This document shows positions 49,221 through 60,797 of a DNA stretch of 64,000 bases, piece after piece. A program made the position numbers and the translations under genes. Numbering within the stretch: position 1 is the first letter of the stretch; each line of letters begins with the position of its first letter. Under the pieces are notes generated by a model. That model did not search any database. It was not told the DNA's origin and was given only the letters and a program-made list of their open reading frames with translations. Source of the DNA: Orbilia blumenaviensis (lineage: Eukaryota; Ascomycota; Orbiliomycetes; Orbiliales; Orbiliaceae); the NCBI GenBank assembly GCA_036872755.1, contig JAVHNS010000002.1:3224001-3288000 (forward strand). Reading direction: 5' to 3'.

Positions 49221-50221
49221 CCAGGAGGGGTTCGTTCAAAGTGGGGAGCTTGAGCTCTTTCCACCATGTGCAAAGGGGTCATTCCATCCTACAAGCTGGT
49301 TAGCTGCAGGCGTATGTCGAGTAATGTAATCAAAACTTGATGTGCTCATTATCATGTGAGCCCTGCGCCAAAATATGCTTGGTCCAAATGCACAGCTGAC
49401 GACAGAGGGCTATGATAATTTTTGCAGTATATGATGAGAATAAGCTACAATACCGGCGGGTAGGCTCGTTTACATTTATTTACGAAGCTATTAGGAATAA
49501 ATAGGCCAAAGGAATAAATGACTTAAAGGTCAGAATGATAACTCCAGATTATTTCAATAATGATAACCTAACACATGAACGAAAGGAAAGGACGGTATAT
49601 ATAAAAACCAGCGAGTCAGACACAGTAAGCAAAGGAATGATGTTTGGAACAAAGGAGAGCTCAGTAAAGGAAAAAAAGGGAAGACTTTAGATAAACGGCG
49701 ATGGTTGGAGGGATGGGCAATTTAGGGTGGAAGTATGTACATGAAAATTCGCAATAAAACTAGTGATAACCCGCCAGGTACGTAAATAAAGGCGATAGAA
49801 AGGGAAAGGACGTAAAAGGCTATTGATATATGTGAAGAAAAATGCGAATGTACATACGCCAGCATGATACAGGATAAAATATATTTTGTCGTAAGACATA
49901 TGCGGTGGCCCAGGCTCCAGAGGGCACCTTGGAAAGATAAAGAATAAAAATAAAGAACAAAAAGAAACTGTGAAGAAAAACTGTAAAGAGTAAAATAAAA
50001 AAACCAGGCCCAAAAATGACGGTCATAAGAAGAGGTATGGAGGAAGTTTTCGTAAGAAATTAGATATGCGGATTCTTGAAGAAGAATGCACAGGACAACG
50101 AACCGAAGGGAATGATTCGGTGGCGCTTTTTTGGGATTTTATTAAGTCGAGCTGATATTCCGCAGTTGTCGGAAGTCGTAGCTCTGGGAAGAACTGAGTC
50201 CGCTGCATATCGATGTAGGTT

Positions 50222-51460
50222 TTACGAATGCAATAGATCCCAAGCTTCAGAGCAAAGAGCGAGGAAGCGTTCCTTCTTTCTCCTCTTGGCTTCTTGTGCT
50301 TCCGCATCATTTTCTGATCCTGTCGAGTCATCTCTTTCAAAGTCGCCGCGAGTTCGTCTCCGCTTCGTTCCAACAACTTCATGAGCTGAGCCTGGGAGTG
50401 TGAGAGTTGTGGTCTTCGTTTTCATGGATGCATGGCCTAAACTCGAAACTCGCTGTTTAGAAGAATGTCCCATTGCACCTTGAGTCGGGCTTGGAGGAGT
50501 TGGAGGCTGGTGGCCACCATAATGCACGATTCGTGGAAGGAGATCCTCACGTCCGCCTGTCATGCTCGCTACTGCCTCCTCCGCTGTCCTATATTCTTTG
50601 GGCTTCTCCGGCCTATCAACGTCCATGCGCGAAGAGTATTCCTGGCGACCGCTCATTGGTGGCGGCGGGAAGAATGAGCGCTGTTCCGGTTGCCTAAGTT
50701 GAGAGGATAGTTGGGGTCGGTCCTGATCTCGGTCTCCTTCTCGGTCTCGCCCACCCATATCAGGGCCGAATACTACATCGGCGATGGGGGGTAGTCGGTT
50801 TGTCATTCTATCAGCCCGAGCTTCCGCTAGACCTCTTCGGACAGTGAACGACTGATTTAGGGGTGCCGAGTGAATGACTCTCTCGTTGGCAAATTGACTA
50901 TGATGTGGTGCTACGATACTCAATCCATTTGGAGGCGCCTTTCTCTTTCCTCCCCTTGGGGCGCTGAATCCCGCAGATGGTTCACCGTCGTCTTTGCTAC
51001 CGTGGGCGTTCCTCTGTAGCCTGGTTTCGATAATTTGTCTTTGCCTTTCCCTGACGTCCATGCTTCGCTCTAGTTGTTCTCTCATAATATCGTCTGTGAC
51101 GTTCAATCCTGGCGAAAGACAGGCCATTCCGACTTCTCGCATCGTCATGGCGGTTCTGGGCGTTGAGGAAGGTGCGTTATTCGAACCGGCTTTTGAAAGG
51201 TTTAATTTTGTTGGGCGGTGTCGGGGTGGTTCTGGGGAGGGCTCCTTCTTAATAATGACCATCTTTGGTGGGCTACGGCCGCTGCTTCCGGTTGAGAATG
51301 AAGAGTCAACACGAGGAGAGCTTGAAAAGCGAGATTTTGCATACCGCAAAACTAACCTTTCCGGAGACCGCGACTTGTCTCCTGACTGTGAATCCTGTTG
51401 CATCATATCTGAGTGGTGGTAGTGCGGCTGAGGCGCAATTGCTACAGAAGCTGATGCCAT
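50222..51460 (-). CDS. conserved Pezizomycotina protein of unknown function
   Basis: A single-exon gene of 412 aa. I recall this pattern from many filamentous fungi, but with no assigned function. Conserved blocks are GKRKAPPNGLSIVAPHHSQF, FANERVIHSAPLNQSFT, NRLPPIADVVFG, RTAEEAVASMTGGREDLLP, RIVHYGGHQPPTPPSP and the extreme C-terminus KKERFLALCSEAWDLLHS. Between them the protein is basic, Ser/Pro/Arg-rich and disordered, with nuclear-localisation-like KKEPSPEP and TKRRRTR segments. That layout suggests a nuclear regulator, which is inference. It has no membrane segment or known catalytic motif. The region upstream of its ATG (51500-52900) is strongly purine-rich on the plus strand, that is, pyrimidine-rich on its own strand. 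Confidence 0.87.
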   Translation of the reverse strand: MASASVAIAPQPHYHHSDMMQQDSQSGDKSRSPERLVLRYAKSRFSSSPRVDSSFSTGSSGRSPPKMVIIKKEPSPEPPRHRPTKLNLSKAGSNNAPSSTPRTAMTMREVGMACLSPGLNVTDDIMREQLERSMDVRERQRQIIETRLQRNAHGSKDDGEPSAGFSAPRGGKRKAPPNGLSIVAPHHSQFANERVIHSAPLNQSFTVRRGLAEARADRMTNRLPPIADVVFGPDMGGRDREGDRDQDRPQLSSQLRQPEQRSFFPPPPMSGRQEYSSRMDVDRPEKPKEYRTAEEAVASMTGGREDLLPRIVHYGGHQPPTPPSPTQGAMGHSSKQRVSSLGHASMKTKTTTLTLPGSAHEVVGTKRRRTRGDFERDDSTGSENDAEAQEAKRRKKERFLALCSEAWDLLHS

Positions 51461-54393
51461 AAAGAATATCCTTGTGGATAAGCGATATAATAAAAATTAT
51501 ATTTAACACCCTCGGCTATAAACTCGACCGTCCGAAGAAAGGAGGCGTGGTCTCGAGGAACGATGTAAACTCCGGAGAATGTACAACGCGGATATGGTGG
51601 TAATAAAATAAAATAAAAGGAATAAAAAATTTCTGCGAAAGGGGTCGTTGGATCGATCGGGTTGGTTTTTTTGATGAACTTGAACCTGGGGCGGGGAGTG
51701 GACTTGCGGTTAGATGAATCTCGCGAGGACCGATTGGGTTTTAAAGTTCAGTGAGGAGATAGCGAGTATCGATAATCAAAAAGGACTGGCGAGACTAGGC
51801 TTGCCGGACAATGAAAGTGGGATACACGGGAACGAGGGGCAGGTATCCAAAGGCAATATAAAGAAGGTTCAAAGAAACGGTGATTGGTAACGAATGCTCA
51901 GTCAATTCAGATTACTATTACAGGGAGTAGTGGGATCGGTCGGCAGCGGAAAGGGCGACGATAGGATGTATGTGACGCGATCTGGATAGCACGACGCAAT
52001 GCTGGAGTGCAAAGAGAAAGAGAGGGAAAGGATGGAAGCGAGGAGAGGTGAGGGGGGAGAGGGAAGAAGAAGTAGAAGAAGGACTGAAGAGGGAGAGAAG
52101 CCGAGGGGTTAAGAGGGATACTCAGGGAGACATCCCCTTGACGAACAATCGTCCTCGGGGGGCAGTTTGGTGGTGATGGCGGAGAGGCAGCACGGGTGAG
52201 TTGGACTTACTCGTTTGTTGGATGGACCCTCACTCAAAGCAGAACTCCACAGCGGCCTAGATCCAATACTAGCACGGTAGGCTCTGAAACGTAACAAAGC
52301 CGAATTCTCCCAATTTCTGCGGCAGTGTGAACCGGAAAGCTGTATGGGACTGACGGTATGTCTTAATATTTGATTTTTCCTTCTCTCTTGGGCCCGTTAT
52401 CTGAAATCCCCCGAGTTACAAAACGGTCAGAAAATGGTCGAGGGGTGGTCCTTTTTTCCCTATGAACCCGTCAATCAATCTACCCAGGAGACCGAAGAAT
52501 GGTTAGAAACGTTTCCAGTTTTGCGGAATCAGCCAAAAGAAGGGGGGGCTGCCTCGATCATTAAAAGAGTAGCGAGCGGAAAGAAGGGAAGAGACGACGA
52601 GGGCTAACACCGGTAAGGTACTGACCGGTCGTCGAAAGAAGGAGAGTGTGAAAGAAAGGGGAAACCTCAAGAAGAAAAAATGAAAAAAATAAAATAATAA
52701 TAATCACGGTCCAGAAAGGAGCCACAAAATCTAGAAGGGTTTCTCGGTGTCGAGAACGACGAGTACGCCTCCTACTAATGCATCCAATGGTCTGCGGTGC
52801 ACAGGTTGCAACAAGCCAGAGTAACAGCTGCCTGTGCTGAGACCAGGGAAGGATGGAGCTAGCGAAGGAAGGGGGGAAGGAAAGGAGGGGCTGCTCCCAA
52901 AATTCTTTCCTTTTACCCCGTGATGAAACACCCAACGACTGAAATGCTGAACAGCGATGTATGAGGTAGAGAGAATGGCAGCAATGTGCATTCCGAATCG
53001 ACGGGATATAACCCGTCCGATACTTCTTCCAACTCACCTTGAAGCAGTTGGTATCGTCTAAGCCTGCCCGGAAAACCCGATATGGACTCCAAGGGCGAAA
53101 GAAATAGCATAAACAGTAATTTCTAAAGAAAGAAAGAAGGGCCAAATTTGAGATTGATGCTTCCTACGATAGAAAGATAAAGGCAGTCCGGACACGGATA
53201 TTTGCTTTTCTGTGCTTCCTCTGCAGGAATCTCACTTACCTCAGGCTGTTCATGCCACAGCTGCAAGCTCTTTCTACAGAGTCTAGCTGCTAATCATGAA
53301 ACATATCGGCTGTAAGTGCGTCGCAAGCGGCAAGAGACACAACCACTTTTTTATGTCGAGTGTTTGACGCTATCAAAAAATCTCTTTGGCCTCAAGATTC
53401 GAACTGGTCTTTCAGAATCATTCCAAAAGGGTCGGCGGTCACGCATGGGGATTGGTCCCAGCCCCTGATAGCTCGCGTCTCGTCCATGCCCACGCTCAAA
53501 CGTTTCGAAACACCGAGCAGCCCACAGTATGCCGAGTAATCCCCGTTCAGAGACAAACATCCGCCTTTTTGGGAAAGTTCAAGCTAGCTGCAGTCCTGTT
53601 TGGAATTCATGGTGGCAGGCACTCAGCCAATCCGGTGCGGTCTTTTCAGGCTGGAGAACTGAGGGCCCGCAGAAAAAGAAATCCCCCCGCCTGCCTTTCA
53701 AAGTTTTTTCCCTCTTGATAAGAAGGGCCCTTCCCAAAAGTCGCCACTGGGCAATCTGGCTTTTGGGACGTCCGAAACGTCAAGGTTTATCGCAAGCGAG
53801 GGAGCATGGACTGCGCTGGGAACCGAAAATCTTCAAATCCCTCAGCATCATCTTGAATTCATGATGTTACGAAACCCGACAATAAAAACTCTGACAATAC
53901 CGACAGCAGGAAGCACGGAGCGCCCAGCCTCTTTTTTTTTTTTTTTTTTTTTTTGGAGAAAGCACATACGAGTTGGTTTAACTGCCTAAATTCGCACCAC
54001 AAACGGTTGGCGGCGGCGATGTGTCGAGATACATAGATGTGCTCGTATCTCTCCAAACGGTTTTTTGGAAAGAACCACAATTTAGCCTTTGTTGTCTTAG
54101 GACAACCAAGCATTCCACTTCTCCCATGCCCTAGGCCTCCGCAAATTGACTGGATATTGATTAGCTCCATGTCGAGCAAAAAAACGTTTTTCTCCATTTG
54201 TGCCGATAGGGCGCGGAGAAAAGCTCAATTGTTGGGCAAGGACTGTTTCAAACAGCTTGGAATGCTGTTTCTACACATCACGAGCTCACGGAGGAAACCG
54301 TAGCACCAGATCTCGAGCTTTCCCCAGGATAATGAATGGGTTGAACACATGCAACAACAGAGCGCAGGTGGTTGTGCTACGGCGCTCGCATCA
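51461..54393. other. intergenic, purine-rich, no gene seen
   Basis: 2.9 kb upstream of the 412-aa gene. From 51950 to 52900 the plus strand is rich in GAGG/GAAG words, probably its promoter and leader. A T run of 23 lies at 53932-53954. Long minus-strand frames here (for example 52561-53145) are low-complexity artefacts of the purine bias. Confidence 0.5.
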
Positions 54394-55646
54394 TCATCGT
54401 AACATGTCGTCCAACCAGTCATCGTCCAAATGCTGAGTACCAGAACCAGCTTTCGTAGCCGTAGACGAGGTATTATCCGCCAAGGTGGTGTTTTTAGAGC
54501 TCTGGGGTGTTTCTGTCAACTGTCCCAGATGCTTCCCTATATATCTCATGCATAATAAGTAAGCTCATGGCTCGCTTCTTGTTCAAGCGGAATAAATATG
54601 AAACATTATCCGTTTCCGCATTCTGCAACTGCATACCTTTTAGATCCATGTTCCCGATCAACTGATCCAGCTCGTCTTCGTGATCGTTAAAATTTATTGT
54701 TTCGTCCTTGGACCTAGCTGCGGGCTTGCGAGTCGCAAATCTTTGGCGGAACCTATCCGCAGTAGCTTGCTTGGCTATCTTTTCTGTAACATCCTTGAAA
54801 TCGTCCCGATTGACCTTGACAATGTTTCCCTTGGGAGCGAAATCCATGTCGGTGCGGCCCCTTCTCACGCCACTATCATGATCCCATATATCAATGATCT
54901 CCTCTCTCTTCTGCTCTCTTTCTTCAATTGCCTGGAATTTGTCTCTTGTTATGCCAACATAGTCGGGTTCCGGAACGACTTCCTCGGGTTCTGTTTTAAC
55001 ATTTATAGGGTTCAGCAATTGCGACTTATGCTTGGCACATCCAAGGTCTCAGCAGAAAGGAAGAGTACCCCTCACCTTCACCAGGTTCGGGCTCGGGCTC
55101 GTCATATCTCCAAGCATTTGAAGCCATCTTCTTTCTTCTGCTGTATCGAGACGGGTTTTCGCCATCCCCAGCTTCATCACTCTCATGATCGCCATTTTCA
55201 TTCTCAGACTCCGAATGTGATGCTGGTTCCCGAGCAGCACCTTCTGCCACGGTTGCAGTTGCAGTAATCGCGGTTTCACTTTGTGTACTACCACCACTAT
55301 TACTACTGCAACTGCCACCGGGAGCCGGCCATTTCGATGCTTCTAACGGCGCTGATGACGTGGCTGGAGCTACATGGTTTGTTCGGGATCCTGCACGTGC
55401 TACAGCGCGAGCTAGCGTTTTCTCTTTCTCCTCAGCTGCAGCCTTGGAGTCCTTCTGCGCCAACTTCTTTTCGTGAAGTTTTGAAGCCCTCTTGTCCCAT
55501 TCTATACCACAAGAAGCAAGCCGTTAGCAAGTGAACAAGCTCGGTTAATGGGACAAACAATCTGTCACTCTGCTTGAGCGAAGCATCCTAATATCAATAT
55601 CCAACAGTGGGAGCATATATAACTTACTGTTCTTATGGAGAACCAT
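54394..55646 (-). CDS. unrecognised Lys/Glu-rich fungal protein, four exons
   Basis: I do not recognise it, but the gene is well formed. Exons on the minus strand: 55646-55628 (19 nt), 55501-55076, 54990-54637 and 54512-54394, all in phase with GTAAGT, GTGAGG and GTATGC donors, giving 305 aa. The start MVLHKNKWDKRASKLHEKKL is short, basic and helical, like small nuclear or ribosome-associated factors. A Ser/Ala/Glu-rich low-complexity part follows, then SRYSRRKKMASNAWRYDEPE. The likely conserved core is PDYVGITRDKFQAIEEREQK, then NIVKVNRDDFKDVTEKIAKQ and ADRFRQRFATRK. The acidic C-terminus ends LDDDWLDDMLR. There is no signal peptide or membrane segment. A nuclear role is a guess from charge pattern only. 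Confidence 0.82.
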
Positions 55647-56436
55647 TGTTAACGGTGGTTGGAATTAAGCGGTCCCCCTCACGTGCTGTTAGCTGGAGAT
55701 GTGGGTTTATTGGATGTTTGGGCAGGAGAATTGAGATGAGCTCAACAGGTCAGGTCAGATCAAGTTTTGTGGCTCAGAGGCAGCCGCAGGTAGTCGACAA
55801 CGCATTTCCGCCGCAAACAAAACAAATGCTCCGGAATGCTAGTAACACAAGGTAGGCAGGCCAGACCGGTGCAGCCAATCAATTGCAATTGCAACTTTTA
55901 ATTGTGAAGCTTCAGCTCCGAGAAATGCGGCGAGATTGTCCTAGTTGTAGTGTATCCCGTTTAGAATGCTCTCTTCCCGTCCCAAAGCTTGCGAGACGAG
56001 TTGTAATTACTTGTCGTGTGAGCTCGTAGGATTCGAGGTTATATCTCACGCATACGCATGCATATAAAGTGCTCCATTGCAAGGTAACACTAAACTGCTA
56101 GTAGCTTGAGGCTTCGTTTCATCCAGGTCCCACTTATACTCCGAGCTAGCCGGTAACAGATATGTGAGGTCCTAGGATTAATTCGAAATAGTCGGGGAAT
56201 TATTATACTTCAGATTTCATTAAATCAAGATGTGGATATTTTAATTTCCGATTGGTAAGAGATAAAGGGATCATGATATATATATGTGTAGTCAATATTA
56301 TATTACGCCTTCGATACATACGTACGAGGGTGTATGTACTGTATACAGTTATAAAAGCTATGTACAATCTAGAGTCAAGGATCACCTACAGAGAATAAGG
56401 CCTAGTCTCTGCTTTAGTCCAGCTCAAGAAACGGGA
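55647..56436. other. spacer, no gene seen
   Basis: 790 bp between two same-strand genes. Short palindromes (CAATTGCAATTGCAA near 55880) and AT-rich tracts only. Confidence 0.55.
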
Positions 56437-58105
56437 CTACGAAGAAGAAGGTGCGGGATCATGATCAGTTCCCATACCCATGACTTCCATAACCTTCCCG
56501 AGAGTCTCGTTCGCCTTTCTATTCGCCTTCTCTGCCCCCATCTGCGATACTTCCTCTAGATATGCAGCATCCCCCTTGATTCTTTCGTACTCTTCTTTGA
56601 TCCCCTTCAGTCCCTCCACAACGCTATCCGCCACTCTATCTTTGAAATCTTTCATGCTCAAGCCCTCACATTCGCTCGCGATAACACCAAAATCATCTCT
56701 ATTAGTCATATTACCCAGCATCTCAATCAGATTAGAGACCCCGGGCCTGGCCTCCCTATCATAACTGATACCATGGATACTATCTGTTAGTGCACTCCGA
56801 ATCCTAAGTCTAATCTCGGCCTCAGAGTGGTCGAGGTTGATTTGGGAATTTACTGCTCCCGATTTTGACATTTTTGAACTGGGGTTTGTTAGTGACATCA
56901 CACGCTTTGCCGGGGCTGTAATTGCATGACATATCATTGTTAGCTCACTATGATAGTTAAGATACAATTGCTTCTGCAATACAGAGGGTGTACGTAACAC
57001 TGATCATTACGTCCAGTACAACATAAGAAAAGGGGGGACAGATTCAAGGAACTTACCCAACTTGACCTTCGGCACCACTAAAATCTTCCCAAAGGTCCTG
57101 TTAAATTTACCCGCCAGACTCCTCGCCAACTCCAAATGTTGGATTTGATCTTCGCCAACGGGAACTAAAGTTGTTCTGTTGGAACAATAAAAATTCATTA
57201 GAATCTACTAGGGGAACAACAAAAGCACTTTTTTTTGGACAAAGCGCAGGTTATCATACTCACTTGTATAACAGAATATCAGCCGCCTGAAGCACTGGGT
57301 ATGAGAAGAGCCCTAGCTTCAGCTTTGAAGATCCGTCAGGGTCCAACGGTGACCTATCCTCGCTTTCCGCTAGCTTTGACTAAGGTACGAATAAAGAAGA
57401 GAGAGAAAAAGCAACCGCTTCTGTCAGATAAATGTTGGTTTCTCATATAATCATCATCACATCTTTTAAACGCCGTTATATAGAACTGCCCAACAATGAT
57501 AGCATTTTATACACAACTCGAGCGTCCTGAGATACCGCATAGGGAAACAATCTCCCTAAACGGTGTTCATGTCTGAGAATAGAAGGGAGTGACTAAAATA
57601 CCTTCCACTGCGTCTGCCTCGCCAGTAGATTCGTTGGCGCCAGAGTACTCAGAATCCACATGAGCTGCGAATGTGCCGGAACTCTTGATTGCTCAAAAAT
57701 CACACACCGCTCAGCCTTCAACCCAACAGCCAACAACATGGCCATCGTATCCTGCCGTCTCCGTCGAAGATCATTTGGATCCTGCGGCTGCGTGATCGCA
57801 TGTAAATCAACAACGCAATACAACAGCTCCGTAGATGGCGGAGCTGAGTTTTGGAGGTCAACCCATTGCTTAAGCGCCCCGAGGTAGTTTCCAAGATGTG
57901 GTACACCAGTAGGTTGGATGCCAGAGAATATCACTTCGGGATGTGTTGGTGGTGTGGTAGATGTTGACTGACCTCTTAATTGGTCACATGATGTGGGTTT
58001 TTGAAATACATTTCTCAGGGCAATTGGTAGGGCTCGCCGGCCGGCGAGGGCTAACCTGCATCCGACGTGTCGAGATGCATTGCCACAGATGCGTATGGAC
58101 TGCAT
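56437..58105 (-). CDS. MSW1: mitochondrial tryptophanyl-tRNA synthetase
   Basis: This class I synthetase charges mitochondrial tRNA-Trp. Four exons read on the minus strand: 58105-57602, 57379-57264, 57175-57057 and 56915-56437, giving 405 aa. The N-terminus is Arg/Ala-rich and lacks acids for about 35 residues, an import presequence. The domain starts VIFSGIQPTGVPHLGNYLGA, with PHLGN as the HIGH-type motif. Conserved blocks follow: DLHAITQP, FSYPVLQAADILLYK, VPVGEDQIQHLELAR and NPSSKMSKS (the KMSKS loop), ending in a Glu/Lys-rich helix and PAPSSS. The bacterial-type length agrees with the organellar enzyme, not the longer cytosolic one. It lies 268 bp downstream of uS10m on the same strand, so two mitochondrial translation genes are neighbours. 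Confidence 0.96.
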
Positions 58106-58373
58106 TCAGGCGTAGTTACACATAAAAAAAGAGCGTCTACTTCGCAATTGGGTTTGGAATGGTTGTATTGAAATGGAAAGAAATTAAAATTTCCTATGTA
58201 GCAAACGCCCTTGAAGCGAAAGAAATCGGACACACAAAGCAACGCAGCCCTCGAGCTCTCCAGCGCGGGTACGCTGGATATCATTGCAATTGCTACTCAT
58301 AAACACGCCCCTGGGTAAAGGACAAAGTGAAAGTAATATACAAGAAGTTCTTTATATACATGAATTAAGGACT

Positions 58374-60235
58374 CTAGTTGTCCTTCTTCGTTGCTTCTTC
58401 AACCTGGATTTCTTTTGCATCTGGAGTTCCCTCCTTGGTGGCTTGTTGTGTGGGCTCCGGCACGAGTTCTGAGTCCGCAGCGACAGCGGATTCTGACTCT
58501 GTAGGCTGAGGTGGTTCTGAGACCTTTCTTTCTTCAACCGTGCCTTTTTCTTCTATAGGTTTTGCTGTGGGGGTCTCTGTCGAGTTGGCTTCCTCTGGAG
58601 TAGATTCAATTTCAATCTCCTTAGCGGACCTCGTGTCAAGGGGATCAGAGTGGCTTAAGTCAACGTTGGCCTTATCTGCAGCCACAGAATCCTCTGATGC
58701 TGTCGGTTCTGGATGGTGAGCTATGGGTGTAGCCGCTACTCGTTCTATGGGGGTTGGTTTCGCTTCGGGCCCGGGCTTGATGGGTGCAGCCCCTAACTTA
58801 CTCTTCCTCACTTCCTCCGCTAGCATCTCGAGCGTCTTTGACCGTGCGTTTAACTTGGCAGCTTGCTTCTCCGACAAAGGCTTCTTTCCCACCCTCTCCC
58901 TCCACAACTTCTCCGTTGGCCTCCCATCGTGTAACCTGCCTGCCCAGATGTCCCCATACTCGACATGTAAGGTCTTCCAAATCCCCTTGATTTCCTTAAA
59001 ACTCTCATTAATCGTACCTTCCGCCGCGAAGATCTTTTGCCTGTATGACTTGTGGTGGGGTTTCAGATCCATCCGCGACCTCCAGTTCTTCCCATAAGTG
59101 AGGTTCATATCTGCTAGTATATTATCCATCCTCATGGCCGCCGATTTCATGTCTTTCTCCAGCCGCTCCAAAATCTGTATCCATGATTTGCGGGCATAGT
59201 GTGGACGATCCCAATTTAGTCGTGGCCCGGTCGGCTGCTTATAACCCATCATAAATCCCTTTTTTTTAACCTCATTTTTCAGGTCGTTCAGGGTAGCCTC
59301 AGATTTCCCAATGACGGGAATCAGTTTGTTGATGCGTGCTGTCAGTAATCCCTATATAAAGTAAAGAGTTAGTTATCCATGTATAAGTCGGTTATGTAAG
59401 TAACACAAAACATACCTTTTGCGCAGCATCAGGCCCTAGTTTTCCATTCGGTGGGTTATGGCTTGCGTCGAAGGCTTTCCGTATAGCCGTCAATTGTTGG
59501 TTGTGATCCGTCTTCCCATCTGCAGCCTTCTGCTTGATTTCCGCCAGCTTCTCAGCCATAATCGTACCAGTTCCTACATACCGCCCCTTATCAGCCAAAG
59601 CCCCATCCTGCCATTGCGGAACCATATAATGGATCCATCAGAAGTAACCTACCTAGTTTCTCGAAAGAATAAACATTTGCTTTCATACCAATACCATGGT
59701 ATTCATGCTTCCTCAAAAAGGCTAGCCATATCTGCACCACTTCCGGATCTCCATCCTTAATTTGCACCAGCCTCTTATACGTCACTCTCTCAAAATTCTG
59801 CTGCGCCTTCTTGTGTACGAAGTTACTCTTTGGCACCGTCCACCTCTCTGTTCTTCTTGGCAAAGGTATCGGCCCGAACGCCGGCAGTCGTAAATAATAA
59901 GCTGCTCTGAGCGCAAAATCTGCGAAAAATTCCACGTTTTTGATAGTGAATGAACGGATCTGGAGGTCGCAGCTAGGAACGCCATATTGCGCTGGGACTT
60001 TTATGGGAGCATGGTAGATCGCTCGGACGGCCTGTGGGATCGGTGCATCTGGAGTATCTTCATCTGGGAAGTTTTTATCGTATACTTGTGCGAACTTGGA
60101 CGAGACAGCGGCGGGGACGGGAGGAGGAGGGGCAGCAGAAGCTTCGGTTTGTAATGCTTGATATCGAAAATTCTGTGTTGATAGATGTCGACGGCTGGAC
60201 CTGACTGCACCTGCAGCCGCTCGTCGTAACATCAT
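58374..60235 (-). CDS. RSM10: mitochondrial ribosomal protein uS10m with long C-terminal extension
   Basis: This is a protein of the mitochondrial 37S subunit head. Three exons on the minus strand, 60235-59653, 59573-59416 and 59351-58374, join in phase to give 572 aa, whereas yeast Rsm10 is about 200. Residues 1-60 are an import-type N-terminus plus a Pro-rich linker. The uS10 domain follows: GVPSCDLQIRSFTIKNVEFF, FALRAAYYLRLPAFGPIPLP, ERWTVPKSNFVHKKAQQNFE and WLAFLRKHEYHGIGMKANVY. From about 195 to 440 comes a basic, helical extension (for example KGLLTARINKLIPVIGKSEA and NWDRPHYARKSWIQILERLE). An acidic Glu/Pro/Thr-rich tail of about 130 residues ends ATKKDN. The splice phases support one gene. 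I cannot tell whether the extension is common in this fungal class. Confidence 0.92.
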
Positions 60236-60797
60236 CTTGAAATGGCCAATTGTCGGGAATATAATTGGCCGTTTTTTCGATGGTTTGAACGAGCGTGGTA
60301 TGGAGAGGACTTCGTATGGTGGGGGGTTTCGTTATCGCAGGGAAGTCATGGCACCCGCTCGTTGAACTTTCTGGTGGTTGTGAACGGGCACCAAGAAATT
60401 TCAAACTGAAGTCGTCTGCGGTAGTTCTAGCCAATCGGAGGCCGAGAATTTACAACAGCCTCAACGCACCTGAGCTACAATAGACTAAAGTTATACGAAG
60501 GCTCTCCGAGACCTTAGGCTAAGTAGCTCCAAGATGAACGTTTCAAGGCCAATTGCAATGAAGTAATATTGGTTTAATCAAGGTATCTAACTTCGCAAAA
60601 GCAGGCTCTAGGAAACAAAACTGAACGATCTCTACACGCGCATAGCCTCACAGTATTACCCATTAGAACTCCCGTCGCATCATCATTACTATTTACGGCC
60701 CGTCGCACATCCACAAACCCATCCTGATTACTTCCCTCCCCATGTAAACCTGGATTCTAGAAAAACATTTACCCTCGCGGCCTACTGTCGCAGATTT
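60236..60797. other. spacer between uS10m and ALE1
   Basis: 562 bp containing the uS10m upstream region and the ALE1 3' end. No coding frame or repeat stands out. Confidence 0.55.

Larger units (their letters stand above)
44518..50221. other. 5.7 kb without a recognisable gene
   Basis: The start is pyrimidine-rich (44830-45330). The remainder is AT-rich with a foldback element at 47590-47914, a T run of 26 (48338-48363) and an A run of 36 (49183-49218). No frame looks coding on either strand. Confidence 0.55.

Noticed and set aside
52561..53145. 194-codon minus-strand frame with hydrophobic runs
   Set aside because: It arises from the purine-rich plus strand. It is low-complexity and lies in the probable leader of the 412-aa gene.
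57380..57601. Possible C/D snoRNA in MSW1 intron 1 (GTGATGA then CTGA)
   Set aside because: The boxes are only about 30 nt apart, with no terminal stem and no recognisable rRNA guide.
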